From assembly GCF_024181285.1 (NCBI RefSeq), contig NZ_CP051201.1, forward strand, positions 2,418,001 to 2,482,000: a stretch of DNA of 64,000 nt, written 5' to 3'. The notes below the pieces were generated by a model. The model was not told where the DNA came from, did not search any database, and worked only from the letters and a program-made list of their open reading frames with translations. Position numbers and translations under genes: made by a program. The stretch comes from Treponema sp. OMZ 790 (lineage in GTDB: Bacteria > Spirochaetota > Spirochaetia > Treponematales > Treponemataceae). Below, in pieces: positions 1-8,733 of this stretch. The first letter of the stretch is position 1. Every line of letters begins with the position of its first letter.

Positions 1-749
1 CCATATCTTAAAACCTCATTTCTAAATTCTTCAAAGCCTTTAATGCCCTCTTCTTTTCTCCGTCTTAGAATTAAGGCCCTTATACCGAGGGCCGCACAGG
101 CGGCGAGCTTTTCTTTTGTACCTCCGGCATCTCCGCTGTCCTTCATAACAACATAGGAGGCTCCGTATTCTTTAAACATAGCCTCATTTAAATTTTGGGA
201 AAAGGGGCCGGTCATGGCAATTATGTCCTGAGTCACTACTCCCGCATTTTTACATTTTTCGACACTGTCAACCGTGGGTAAAATTCGGTACACAAAGCGG
301 TTTGAAGAGCGGTACACTTCAAAATCGGCAAGGGTCTTGGAGCCTGTCGTAAAAAAAACAACAGAAGATTTTAATTCTTTTAAAAACGAGCAAAGACCTT
401 CCATGTCATCAAATGTATAAAAATCGCCTTGGTCAAAATCGGCAGAGGATTGAGAAGCCCCGCGGGTAAAGCGCAAATATTTTATGTTCAAGTTTTGAGC
501 GGTTGCTTTTGCATTTTGAGAAACGATGAGGGCGTAGGGATGGCTTAAATCGGCAATGAGGCTTATTTTTTCTTCAATACAAAACTGTTCCATTTGGGAT
601 TCATCCATTCTGCCGATTTTAAGTTTATGATTTTTAAAAAAGTCCCTGCCTTCTTCCGTTGCAACGCTCATTATGTAGGGCTCATTTTTTGCTTTTAAAA
701 AATCTGCAAGGCTTCCGGCTTCGGTTGTTCCGCCTATAATCCAGATCAT
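1..749 (-). CDS. cbiJ: Precorrin-6A/cobalt-precorrin-6A reductase (C-terminus cut by window edge)
   Basis: NAD(P)H-dependent reductase of the corrin ring pathway. The frame from the ATG at 749 is open to base 1, so about 249 residues are present and the C-terminus lies outside. The N-terminus reads MIWIIGGTTEAGSLADFL, the GGT-E nucleotide-binding start typical of CobK/CbiJ, and DLSHPYA and VMKDSGDAGGTKEK further on fit the family. Its ATG overlaps the TGA of cbiH (ATGA), so the two are translationally coupled. The symbol cbiJ is preferred over cobK because cbiG, a marker of the anaerobic route, lies nearby. Confidence 0.85.
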   Translation of the reverse strand, partial: MIWIIGGTTEAGSLADFLKAKNEPYIMSVATEEGRDFFKNHKLKIGRMDESQMEQFCIEEKISLIADLSHPYALIVSQNAKATAQNLNIKYLRFTRGASQSSADFDQGDFYTFDDMEGLCSFLKELKSSVVFFTTGSKTLADFEVYRSSNRFVYRILPTVDSVEKCKNAGVVTQDIIAMTGPFSQNLNEAMFKEYGASYVVMKDSGDAGGTKEKLAACAALGIRALILRRRKEEGIKGFEEFRNEVLRY

Positions 750-1468
750 TTAATCTTATATCCTCGCGGGGTAATTATTTTTCCGTTTTGAATGTAGGTA
801 TTGCTGTTGCCTATTATTATGAGGCTGAACATGTCGATTTCATCGTAATTTATTTTTTGAAGCTCGGTAACGGTTATTTTTTCGTTGTTACGGCAGGCAT
901 TTTTTACTATGCCTACAGGTGTTTCGGGAGCCCTGAATTTTAAGATTATATTTACGGCTTCTTCGATATAATCGGAACGAGTTTTGGATTTTGGATTGTA
1001 GAGGCCAATTACAAAGTCGCCCTCCGCCGCTAAGCCGACTCTTTTTTTTATAACCTCATAATCGGTGAGCCTGTCGGAAAGGCTGATAAGGGCCGTATCG
1101 TGCATTAAGGGGGCTCCCAGTCTTGAAGCTGCGGCAAAGGCTGCGGAAATTCCCGGAACTATTTCGACATTTAAATCGGGAGCAAGTTCCAAGATTGGGC
1201 CTGCCATTCCGTAAAGCCCGGCATCTCCCGTGCTTATAATGCTTACGGTTTTTCCTTCCTTTACCTTTGAAACCGCATACTTACATCTTTCAATTTCGCC
1301 GGTCATTCCGGTTTGAAAAACTTCCTTTCCTTCGATAAGGGGTTTTACATATTCAATATAGCCCGAATAACCTACGATTATTTCGGACTCTTTTAAGGCC
1401 TCGACAGCCTGAACCGACATCTGTTCCGGCCCGCCGGGGCCGATACCTACAACAAATAGTTTACTCAA
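746..1468 (-). CDS. cbiH: Precorrin-3B / cobalt-factor III C17-methyltransferase
   Basis: SAM-dependent methyltransferase that methylates C17 with ring contraction in cobalamin synthesis; cytoplasmic. At 240 residues it has the normal single-domain length. The tetrapyrrole methylase signature is clear: VVGIGPGGPEQMS at the N-terminus, then IISTGDAGLYGMAG and EIVPGISAAFAAASRLGAPL, and GLYNPKSKTR late in the chain, which is typical of CobJ/CbiH. It runs directly into cbiJ. Upstream, only 18 bases away, is an unrelated ATPase/nuclease gene, so the gene has probably been separated from the other cobalamin genes (6.8-8.6 kb) by insertion or rearrangement. Confidence 0.9.
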   Translation of the reverse strand: MSKLFVVGIGPGGPEQMSVQAVEALKESEIIVGYSGYIEYVKPLIEGKEVFQTGMTGEIERCKYAVSKVKEGKTVSIISTGDAGLYGMAGPILELAPDLNVEIVPGISAAFAAASRLGAPLMHDTALISLSDRLTDYEVIKKRVGLAAEGDFVIGLYNPKSKTRSDYIEEAVNIILKFRAPETPVGIVKNACRNNEKITVTELQKINYDEIDMFSLIIIGNSNTYIQNGKIITPRGYKIK

Positions 1469-1486
1469 TTTTGTTTCCTTTAAAAT

Positions 1487-3109
1487 CTATTGGTTATCAA
1501 AAGTTTCATATTTCCAGTCTTTTATGGTGCGCTCCTTTTCGTCAAAGGATGAACCGATTAAGACTATTTTTTTACCGCTTGATTTAAAAGGCACAACATA
1601 GCCTTTTTCTTTTATCTGTGCTATTGCATCTTCCGCACTTCCGTTCCCGGCAAGTTTAAATTCAAAGATATAAATTGTATCTTTAGTATGCACGATGGAA
1701 TCTGCTCTTCCTGCGGCACAGTGCACCTCAGTTTCTACAAATTGCCCCATCAGCTTAAAGATTAGGTACACGGCAGTCTGATAATTTTGCTCCCTAAGTT
1801 TTAGTTTGTCTTTAGGAAGATTGTCGTAGGGGACGCCTGCAATTATGGACTGCATTCTTTCCATAAAGCCGGCTACATTTCCGTTCTTCACATCTTCCGT
1901 AAAACGCCAAACGGAAGATGCTGTTTGATCGGTACGCAAGGAAGTGTAGTCAGGTAAAAGGTTTTTAAAAAAGCCGTAACGTACCTCATCATTGGGAAAG
2001 CCTAATCTGTAAAGAGCGGCCTCCCTTATATATTCTTTAATTGTAAGATAGCCGGACTGAAACAAAATCGGCAGAGGGTTTTTTTTGTCGGCTCGGTAAT
2101 CGGCAAGGCCGGCTTCGTCAAGCTCAACATTTCCGTCAAGGTCGGGAATATTATAGTGAGCATCTTTTAGATAGTTTACCAAGAAGGTCGGTGTTCCCGT
2201 TGCAAACCAGTAGCTTCCAACATCCTTTGCAGAAAAAGCATTTAAAAGACTAAAAGGATTATAAACGCTCCTTCCTTCTTTTGCAAAAAGATATCCGTCA
2301 TATCTTTTTTTAAGGAGGATTAAACATTCTTCAAAGCTTATTTTTTCTTTGTCGGCTAGTACCTGAATTTCGGGAGAAAAAACGGCTGTCAATTCTTCTT
2401 GAGTTATGCCGCAAAGGGCAGAGCAATCTTCGTGAAGGCTTATATCCTGCAAGTTATTTAAATCGCTAAAAATACTTACCTTGCTGAATTTGGTTACACC
2501 CGTTAAAAAGGCAAAGCGTATGTACTTGTCGCAAGTTTTTATAACGGAATAAAAAGATTTTAGAGTACTGCGGAATTCTTCGTTTAGAGTTTCATTTACC
2601 GACATTGTTTGCAAAAGCGGTTTATCGTACTCGTCTACGAGGATAACAACCTGCCTGCCTGTTTTTTCATAAGCTCGGCTGATAATGCCTGCAAAACGGG
2701 CAGATAAGCCGTCATCAGTTTTATTGCTTCCATATATTCTTTCAAGATTGGTAAGAAGATAATTTAAGGTTTGGTTTAAACCTTCTTTTTCATCATATTT
2801 TCCTATATTAAAATCCAAGTAAAGAACGGGATATTCAATCCAAGGCTCCGAGTTTTCAGCCTTAGCTCTTTCTTCTTCTGCCTTCTCAATGTATAGGCCG
2901 TTAAAGAGCTCTTTTTTTCCTAAAAAATAGGCCTCAAGAGTAGAAAGAAAAAGACTTTTTCCGAAGCGGCGGGGACGGCTTAAAAAGTAGACCTTACTGA
3001 AATTTGCAAGCCGAAACACATATTCCGTTTTATCCGCATATAAAAAATTCTTTTTGCGTAAATCTTCAAAACTTTGAACACCTATAGGCAGTTTTCTGTA
3101 AAGATTCAA
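1487..3109 (-). CDS. AAA-ATPase-like / PD-(D/E)XK nuclease-like protein (DUF1703 family)
   Basis: 540 residues. The N-terminal AAA-ATPase-like domain carries a variant Walker A, RPRRFGKS at residues 45-52, and a Walker B-like VILVDEYDKPL. The C-terminus has the DUF1703 nuclease-like core (ADSIVHT...IYIFEFKLAG), matching a D-x(n)-E-x-K motif. The family is abundant in treponemes, Bacteroidetes and clostridia, often in many copies per genome, and its function is unproven; a mobile or defence role is often proposed. It lies on the same strand as cbiH and 18 bases upstream of it, so it may now drive or be co-transcribed with cbiH-cbiJ. The family and domain assignment is firm; the biological role is not. 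Confidence 0.8.
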   Translation of the reverse strand: MNLYRKLPIGVQSFEDLRKKNFLYADKTEYVFRLANFSKVYFLSRPRRFGKSLFLSTLEAYFLGKKELFNGLYIEKAEEERAKAENSEPWIEYPVLYLDFNIGKYDEKEGLNQTLNYLLTNLERIYGSNKTDDGLSARFAGIISRAYEKTGRQVVILVDEYDKPLLQTMSVNETLNEEFRSTLKSFYSVIKTCDKYIRFAFLTGVTKFSKVSIFSDLNNLQDISLHEDCSALCGITQEELTAVFSPEIQVLADKEKISFEECLILLKKRYDGYLFAKEGRSVYNPFSLLNAFSAKDVGSYWFATGTPTFLVNYLKDAHYNIPDLDGNVELDEAGLADYRADKKNPLPILFQSGYLTIKEYIREAALYRLGFPNDEVRYGFFKNLLPDYTSLRTDQTASSVWRFTEDVKNGNVAGFMERMQSIIAGVPYDNLPKDKLKLREQNYQTAVYLIFKLMGQFVETEVHCAAGRADSIVHTKDTIYIFEFKLAGNGSAEDAIAQIKEKGYVVPFKSSGKKIVLIGSSFDEKERTIKDWKYETFDNQ

Positions 3110-3148
3110 TCTTAAACCTCCTCAACCTGGATTTCATAATTAGAAGTC

Positions 3149-3264
3149 TCTAAAAACATCAGTTTTTAGAAACTTACCTTAACCTTTGCGATGTTTTTAA
3201 TAAGTGGACTTATTAAAAACTCGTCGGTTATATCTAAAAATCTAACAAGATTTTTAGATATAAC
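3149..3264. repeat. Three consecutive perfect inverted repeats
   Basis: In the intergenic region between the ATPase gene and the next plus-strand gene, three perfect palindromes follow one another: arms 3149-3157/3162-3170 (9 bp), 3193-3204/3209-3220 (12 bp) and 3227-3243/3248-3264 (17 bp), each with a 4-base loop. All are AT-rich and rich in TTTTTA/TAAAAA. One or more may terminate the flanking transcripts, but three in tandem suggests a repeat family. A related hairpin lies at 8702-8726. Confidence 0.8.
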
Positions 3265-3374
3265 TAATTATATAACAAAAACACCTTATGTACAAGCCGA
3301 GGCAAAATTGAAATTGGATATCCTAGTTTGAGAGGTAAGAGATTATTAGATGGGTGTTTTTTTATTGAAAAGTA

Positions 3375-3383
3375 TGATATAAT
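3375..3383 (+). promoter_or_regulatory. Extended -10 promoter
   Basis: TGA followed by a perfect TATAAT (3378-3383), 21 bases upstream of the small ORF at 3405. No good -35 is visible at 17 bases, but the TGn extension can compensate. A strong ribosome site (AGGAGG, about 3395) lies between it and the start. Confidence 0.5.
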
Positions 3384-3404
3384 AGGAGTAATCAGGAGGT
3401 TTGT

Positions 3405-3620
3405 ATGTCTGATATTGCTTATTCCTATTTTAATCAGTTGGATAATCTTGAATTGCCGGATTTAGAAATTCTCGCTGAAAAAATAAACACATTAATTTTT
3501 TATAAAAAAAAGACTAATGACTCATCAATTGAAAACGGTTTATCTTTTTTTAATAGTATAAAAGGCACTGTAAAACGAGAAATAGATATCGAAAAAGTGG
3601 GAGATATTTATGGAATATGA
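3405..3620 (+). CDS. Small protein of unknown function, possibly antitoxin-like
   Basis: 71 residues, acidic and helical-looking, starting MSDIAYSYFNQLDNLELPDL after a strong AGGAGG site. The C-terminal stretch GTVKREIDIEKVGDIYGI resembles the tail of small antitoxin-like proteins common in treponemes, but no toxin partner follows. Instead the last codons overlap the start of the radical SAM gene by 11 bases, so the two are translationally coupled. It could be an orphaned antitoxin or an accessory peptide. I do not recognise it firmly; expression looks likely from the promoter and ribosome site. Confidence 0.55.
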   Translation: MSDIAYSYFNQLDNLELPDLEILAEKINTLIFYKKKTNDSSIENGLSFFNSIKGTVKREIDIEKVGDIYGI

Positions 3621-4545
3621 AGGTAGAATTTGCAGGCCTCCTATGGAAAGGTCTTCTTTTATGCTTCCGGTAATGGTCGGCTGCTCATATAATAAGTGTA
3701 AGTTTTGTAATTTATTCCGCAGTATAAAGTATAGGGAACTGCCTCTTTCGCAAATTGAAGAGGAGCTTATACGCGTAAAAAATTTAAACGGGAACCTTTC
3801 TAAAATTTTTTTAGGGGACGGAAGCGCTTTTAATTTAAAAACGGAACATCTTTTAAAAATATTAAATTTAATTCATAAATATTTTCCCGATTGTAATTGC
3901 ATAAACATGGATGCAACAATCACAGGCATTTTGCAAAAAAACGATGCCGAATTGGCAAGATTATATACTCACGGAATTAGAACTCTTTATATCGGAATAG
4001 AAAGCGGCTTGGAAGATGTGCTTTTATTTATGAATAAGGATCACACAAGGGCCGAGGCCGAAAGGACAATCTCTAAAATACAAGAACACGGCTATTCTTT
4101 CGGGGCACACATTATGACGGGCATAGCAGGAAAAGACAGAAGCATAGAAAATGCCGAGGCGACGGCAGAGTTTTTAAATAGAACGAAGCCCATCCGTGTT
4201 GTAAATTTTTCGATGTTTCTCCACAAAGAAGTTCCGCTTTACAAAGATATAAGGGCGGGAAAATATCAGGCTGCAAGCGAGACGGAAAATCTTATAGAAG
4301 AAAAAAGATTAATCGAGCTTTTAGGCAATGAGGTCTGCCCTATTTTTTATGACGGCTTCCATGACTATCGGGAGTTTAGGGTAAGAGGCTCTCTTCCTAA
4401 GGATAGAGAAAAGATGCTTAAACACATCCAAGCCAAAATCGAAAGCTACAAGCCTATGCAAAACGATTACGCCTTTGTAAACGGGGAATGTACGCCCTCT
4501 CTCGAGAAATCGGACGGCACAGGCAAGGTATGGAAAACCGCCTAA
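3610..4545 (+). CDS. Radical SAM protein (COG1032-like)
   Basis: 311 residues. The iron-sulfur binding motif is C25-x4-C30-x2-C33 (GCSYNKCKFC), a variant of the canonical CX3CX2C seen in COG1032-like radical SAM proteins. It is followed by a typical TIM-barrel pattern: FLGDGSAF, MDATITGI, LYIGIESGLEDVL and HIMTGIAG. The reaction is unknown; members are often annotated only as radical SAM. It overlaps the upstream 71-residue gene and converges with the MATE gene 6 bases away. It lies in the gap between the split cobalamin genes, though nothing in the sequence ties it to corrin chemistry. Confidence 0.85.
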   Translation: MEYEGRICRPPMERSSFMLPVMVGCSYNKCKFCNLFRSIKYRELPLSQIEEELIRVKNLNGNLSKIFLGDGSAFNLKTEHLLKILNLIHKYFPDCNCINMDATITGILQKNDAELARLYTHGIRTLYIGIESGLEDVLLFMNKDHTRAEAERTISKIQEHGYSFGAHIMTGIAGKDRSIENAEATAEFLNRTKPIRVVNFSMFLHKEVPLYKDIRAGKYQAASETENLIEEKRLIELLGNEVCPIFYDGFHDYREFRVRGSLPKDREKMLKHIQAKIESYKPMQNDYAFVNGECTPSLEKSDGTGKVWKTA

Positions 4546-4550
4546 ACAGA

Positions 4551-5933
4551 TCAATCCGTAACAGAGCGGAGCCATTTACCTGAACGGATTCTCCAAAGGC
4601 CTAAAAGAGCCTTAAAGGGTTCTTCACTAAAAAGGCAAATATAAATTCCCCATGCCGGAATAGAAGTGTAAACCGATAAGGAATAGGCCAAGGGAATAGA
4701 AACACACCACATAACTGCCGTGTCGCAGATTATTCCGAATCGTGTATCTCCGCCTGCTCTCAGAATACCGACAAGCATGCACATATTAAAGGCTTTTAAG
4801 GGATAACAGCAGGCTAAAATTATAAAGAGCTTCATTACGGTCTCTAAGACTATTTTTTCTACATTAAAGAAAATGGGAGTTAAATAAGAAATCGGAATTA
4901 ACATAGCTCCGACAAAAATTGCAACAAAGGGAACAAAGATTGAAACCTTTACCGCATAAGTTTTTGCCTCATCATAATTTTTCTCTCCGATTTTTTTGCC
5001 TATCAAAACGCTGACTCCGTTTCCGAAGCCTATAAAGATAACCCATGTCAACATCGAAACGGTGTTTGTGATATTATAGGAGGCATAGGCAAAGGTTCCG
5101 ATTCCTGCAAATATCTTATGGTGAAAGGTGATACCCAAAGACCATAAGGACTCGTTTATTAAAACAGGCATAACTATCGTAAAATATTGCCTTATAAATT
5201 TAAGGTCAAAGTCAAAATGATTTTTGAGCTTTCCGAGTATGGGATATTTCTTTTTCTTTGTTACCGAAAAAAGAATCAAAAGCTCTGCAGCCCGGGAGGC
5301 GACTGTTGCAACAGCGGCTCCCTTAACTCCGAGGGCAGGAAAACCGAACAAGCCGAAAATCAAAACGGCGTTTAAGATTAAGTTTACAAAAAGAGAAACG
5401 AGGGTTGCCGCAACTGCGACCCTTACCTTTTCGATAGAGCGCAGAGTAATCATAAAAATAAAGTTCACGGCAAAGGGCAAAAAACAAAAGGCAGAAATAC
5501 TCAGGTAGTCCACGCCCTTTTCGATTACCGCTGCATCCTTTGAGTAGAGGGATAAAATTTCTTTCGGGAAAATAGTGCAGGCCAAGGTAAAGAGGGTACT
5601 GAAAAAAACTGCAACAATGAGGGAGATTGCAAATGTTTTTTGTAAGCCGTTAAAATCTTTTTTGCCCCAAAACTGTGCAGTAAAAACCATACCGCCCGAA
5701 CCTATTCCGTATAAAATCAAATTCAATAAAAAGAATAATTGATTGCCGAGGCCTACCGCCGCAAGTTCGACAGTTCCGAGCCGGCCTATCATTATGGTGT
5801 CTAAAATATTTACAAAGGAGCTTATAAAGTTTTGCAATATTATGGGCACGGCAATTATAAATAAATTTTTTAAAAAAGATTTATCGGAAAATACCGATTT
5901 TAAATTTACAGCCGGTTTTAAATTCGTAGTCAT
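4551..5933 (-). CDS. MATE family multidrug/Na+ antiporter
   Basis: 460-residue inner-membrane exporter with about 12 hydrophobic segments, the normal MATE length. Family hallmarks are IAVPIILQNFISSFVNILDTIMIGRLG near the N-terminus, GNQLFFLLNL, and ILRAGGDTRFGIICD in the second half. It would exchange cations for drugs or metabolites across the inner membrane. It lies 21 bases downstream of the glycosylase-like gene on the same strand, so the two are probably co-transcribed. Substrate unknown. Confidence 0.9.
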   Translation of the reverse strand: MTTNLKPAVNLKSVFSDKSFLKNLFIIAVPIILQNFISSFVNILDTIMIGRLGTVELAAVGLGNQLFFLLNLILYGIGSGGMVFTAQFWGKKDFNGLQKTFAISLIVAVFFSTLFTLACTIFPKEILSLYSKDAAVIEKGVDYLSISAFCFLPFAVNFIFMITLRSIEKVRVAVAATLVSLFVNLILNAVLIFGLFGFPALGVKGAAVATVASRAAELLILFSVTKKKKYPILGKLKNHFDFDLKFIRQYFTIVMPVLINESLWSLGITFHHKIFAGIGTFAYASYNITNTVSMLTWVIFIGFGNGVSVLIGKKIGEKNYDEAKTYAVKVSIFVPFVAIFVGAMLIPISYLTPIFFNVEKIVLETVMKLFIILACCYPLKAFNMCMLVGILRAGGDTRFGIICDTAVMWCVSIPLAYSLSVYTSIPAWGIYICLFSEEPFKALLGLWRIRSGKWLRSVTD

Positions 5934-5954
5934 AAGTGTTAAAACTCCCCCGTA

Positions 5955-6770
5955 TTAAAAATCTAAAATTTCTTTTCGATGTCTTATTCCTAAAAGGGAT
6001 AAGTTTTCTTCAAGGCCGATACTTTGATCATAATTATCTTTTAGGTCAATCAAAAACCTGTTCATCGAAAAGTGCTGGTAAAGATAGATTTGCGGATTTT
6101 TTGTATTCTTATATAGATTCTTTATTTCGTCTGCGTAAGATTGAAATAAGCCGCGGGGTTTAAGCTCGCTATAGCCTACAAGCCATATAGGACAGTCCAA
6201 TTTTTTTTGAAGCTCAGCCGTTTTTTGAGCCGTAAAAATCTGAGTCTCTTCATAAAATTTTTTAAAAGAACCGACCCCGTCTTTTTTTAAAAGAAAATCT
6301 AGCTGTTTTGTCTTGGCAGTATGAATGGGCGTTTTGTTTAGGATAATAACATTCTTCCTAAAATCGATTCCGAACGAGAGATTTTTTTTAAAGAAATTAT
6401 CCGCAATCTTTCCTGCAAGACCGACAAGGTACTTTTGGTTTTTATGCAGCTGCTCATTTTTCCCCGGATTATCGCCTATGACGATGAGCTTAATTTCATC
6501 ATCTTGACCGATTAAATCCCAAGCGTGATTATACACTATCGGAGTTTCCACAGGATAGGGAGGAGTCTTAGCCGCTAATGCCGCCTCTTCTTGAAGCTTG
6601 GCCAAACCCTCCTTAAAAAATAAAGCATTTTCTTTTTTAAAAGATTGGGCGGCACAGTTTTCTAAAAAAGGTTCTTTATATTTATATCCCAAAATATCAA
6701 GGTAATGAATACATTCGGCTTTATACCCGCTTTTAAATTTACAAAAAGCATTCCACTTATCTTTTTCCAT
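5955..6770 (-). CDS. Uracil-DNA glycosylase superfamily-like protein
   Basis: 271 residues. The motif GDNPGKNEQ at residues 99-107 fits motif A of the uracil-DNA glycosylase superfamily (G-x-x-P-G-x-x-E), and VIILNKTPIHT and YLYQHFSMNRF could be the later conserved loops. The rest is divergent, and there is no obvious Fe-S cysteine set of family 4/5 enzymes. It may be a base-excision enzyme or a non-catalytic relative. It sits between cbiG and the MATE gene on the same strand, 47 bases downstream of cbiG. Superfamily call moderate, activity uncertain. Confidence 0.6.
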   Translation of the reverse strand: MEKDKWNAFCKFKSGYKAECIHYLDILGYKYKEPFLENCAAQSFKKENALFFKEGLAKLQEEAALAAKTPPYPVETPIVYNHAWDLIGQDDEIKLIVIGDNPGKNEQLHKNQKYLVGLAGKIADNFFKKNLSFGIDFRKNVIILNKTPIHTAKTKQLDFLLKKDGVGSFKKFYEETQIFTAQKTAELQKKLDCPIWLVGYSELKPRGLFQSYADEIKNLYKNTKNPQIYLYQHFSMNRFLIDLKDNYDQSIGLEENLSLLGIRHRKEILDF

Positions 6771-6817
6771 CGGTGGGATATTATATCAGATTATAGAGGG
6801 GTTTGAAAAGGGGAGCC

Positions 6818-7855
6818 TCACTCCTCCGCAACCGAAACCGTGACGCCCTCATGTTTAAACTTATCTAAAATTATTTTGCCGCCGAGGAGAAAGGCGGAAG
6901 GGGCGGAGACATTGTAAACTCCGACTGTCTTTTTTACAAAGTCTGACTTTTCAAAATTATCTTCGATTTTTTCTATTTGGCTTTCAGAAAAAAAGACCGG
7001 GCTTATGTTTAGTTCTTTTGCAAAATCAAGCAAGCCTTTTTCGTTTTGTTTTAATTCTATCGAGGCTATGGCCTTAACTGCCCTTAAATCCTTGTTTATT
7101 GAATCAAGAGTCCGCCTTACCGTCTCGGCAAGGGTTTCTTTATTCACTCCTTTTTTTAAGCCTATCCCAAGGTTTAAATTTTTCGGCACCAAGTGTACCA
7201 TTGGCAAAGAATCGCTTAAAGCAGATACCGTTTCTCTTTTTTTATTTGAAACGATGATAAGGCCTTCAAGGCTTTTTTCTTCTTTTAAGGCTTTTAGATT
7301 TGAGTTAAAATCTTCCTCTTGCAAAATAAAAAGATTGGGGTAATTTATAGGAGGTGCCTTATCTTCGGAATAAAAACCGATATTTTTTCCGTCTACCATG
7401 AGGGCTGTGATTATTTTTGCATCTTCCATGGACAAGATGGCGTAGTTATTTTTTTGAGCAAACAAGTCTACGGCTTCTATGTTGCGGCCGTCGGAAGCTG
7501 TTGTAATCACACTCACAGCCCCTATCGTACTTGCAATTTTTTCGGTAAGCGCATTGGCTCCGCCCAAATGCCCCGACAACAATGAAATTACAAAGCGTCC
7601 CATATCATCGATTACAAGCACGGCAGGGTCTTGGCTTTTATCCTGAATATAATCCCTTATCATTCGGACGGCAATACCGGTAGAAGAAATAAAAATAAGG
7701 GCATCCCTGTTTTTAAAATCATCGGGAATAAGGGACCAGATTCCGCCGGCTGTTTTTGCATTATAAAAATGCTCGATTTCGGAATTCAAGCGGGATAATT
7801 TTTCTCCCAAGAGCTTTCCTTTTTCGGTAAACGAATAGACCGCTATTTTTTTCAT
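6818..7855 (-). CDS. cbiG: Cobalt-precorrin-5A hydrolase
   Basis: CbiG opens the delta-lactone of cobalt-precorrin-5A and releases acetaldehyde; it marks the anaerobic (early cobalt) cobalamin route. 345 residues. The N-terminal half has FISSTGIAVRMIRDYIQDKSQDPAVLVID and SLLSGHLGGANALTEKIA-type motifs, both characteristic. The C-terminal half (NLGIGLKKGVNKETLAE...) matches the CbiG C domain. Its start overlaps the cbiF stop by 4 bases (ATGA), so the pair is coupled. Confidence 0.93.
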   Translation of the reverse strand: MKKIAVYSFTEKGKLLGEKLSRLNSEIEHFYNAKTAGGIWSLIPDDFKNRDALIFISSTGIAVRMIRDYIQDKSQDPAVLVIDDMGRFVISLLSGHLGGANALTEKIASTIGAVSVITTASDGRNIEAVDLFAQKNNYAILSMEDAKIITALMVDGKNIGFYSEDKAPPINYPNLFILQEEDFNSNLKALKEEKSLEGLIIVSNKKRETVSALSDSLPMVHLVPKNLNLGIGLKKGVNKETLAETVRRTLDSINKDLRAVKAIASIELKQNEKGLLDFAKELNISPVFFSESQIEKIEDNFEKSDFVKKTVGVYNVSAPSAFLLGGKIILDKFKHEGVTVSVAEE

Positions 7856-8601
7856 TCTTCTGCTTTTCTGAATTCGTGAGAAAATTTGGGATTGTAAAGC
7901 CGGGACCTTTCATAAGACCCGGCAATAAAATTCCCCACCAAGATTTGAGCCGTTTTGTTTACTCCGACCTTCTTCACTTTTTGAGCGATATCGCCGAGGG
8001 TTCCGGTTATTATTTCTTGATCTTCCCAAGTGGCCTTGTAAATTACCGCAGCCGGGGTAGCCTCATCCTTATAGCCCTTGAGAAGTTCCGCAACTACATT
8101 TTCTATATTTTGCACCGATAAAAAAATCGCCATCGAAGCCTTGTGGGCAGCAAGGTCTGCCAGCTTTTCATCTTGAGGAACAGGGGTGCGGCCTTCCATG
8201 CGGGTAAGGATAATTGTCTGGCTTACATCGGGAAGGGTAAACTCTTTTTTGATTGCCGCCGCCGCTGCCGTACAAGAACTCACGCCCGGAATAACCTCAT
8301 AATCTATTCCGAGCTTATCAAGTTCATCCATCTGCTCCCTGACGGCCCCGTAAATTGAGGGGTCTCCGGTGTGAAGCCTCACAATTTGAGCATTGCGGTT
8401 TTCTTCCATAACTTTGATAACTTCTTCAAGGGTCATTGAAGCCGAGTTATAGGTTTTGCAATTATGCTTTGCAAACATCAAATGAGCTTTTGAAACCAAA
8501 GAGCCTGCATAAATGATAACATCGGCCGTTTCAATCAGCCTGCGTCCTTTTATCGTAATTAAATCCGGATCCCCCGGACCCGCTCCTACAAAATAAACCA
8601 T
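7852..8601 (-). CDS. cbiF: Precorrin-4 / cobalt-precorrin-4 C11-methyltransferase
   Basis: SAM-dependent C11 methyltransferase of cobalamin synthesis, 249 residues, normal length. It has the tetrapyrrole methylase start YFVGAGPGDPDLITIKG, then VRLHTGDPSIYGAVREQMD and EVIPGVSSCTAAAAAI, followed by FTLPDVSQTIILTR, which is typical of CobM/CbiF. It is the first gene of the cbiF-cbiG unit. No cobalamin riboswitch (B12 box) was seen in the 130 bases upstream. Confidence 0.93.
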   Translation of the reverse strand: MVYFVGAGPGDPDLITIKGRRLIETADVIIYAGSLVSKAHLMFAKHNCKTYNSASMTLEEVIKVMEENRNAQIVRLHTGDPSIYGAVREQMDELDKLGIDYEVIPGVSSCTAAAAAIKKEFTLPDVSQTIILTRMEGRTPVPQDEKLADLAAHKASMAIFLSVQNIENVVAELLKGYKDEATPAAVIYKATWEDQEIITGTLGDIAQKVKKVGVNKTAQILVGNFIAGSYERSRLYNPKFSHEFRKAEE

Positions 8602-8701
8602 AAGTATTCCTTATAAAATAAACCTTCCTTTTATTGTTTTTAATCGAGAGTATTCTACTATTCTTTAAAGGTTTGTGTCAAGGCAAAATATATTATGGCA
8701 T

Positions 8702-8726
8702 CTCTAAAAAGCTGAAGTTTTTAGAG
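8702..8726. repeat. AT-rich hairpin related to the 3149-3264 repeats
   Basis: CTCTAAAAA (8702-8710) and TTTTTAGAG (8718-8726) form a 9-bp perfect stem with a 7-base loop, 7 bases past the stop of the ABC gene. The stem sequence is nearly that of the first palindrome at 3149. No T-run follows on the minus strand, so a rho-independent terminator is only possible. Confidence 0.55.
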
Positions 8727-8733
8727 GTTTCCA

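Noticed and set aside
5187..5508. Plus-strand ORFs opposite the MATE gene
   Set aside because: Shadows of the MATE coding sequence without ribosome sites.
8602..8733. Cobalamin riboswitch upstream of cbiF
   Set aside because: No B12 box or plausible fold; the gap is AT-rich with one hairpin.
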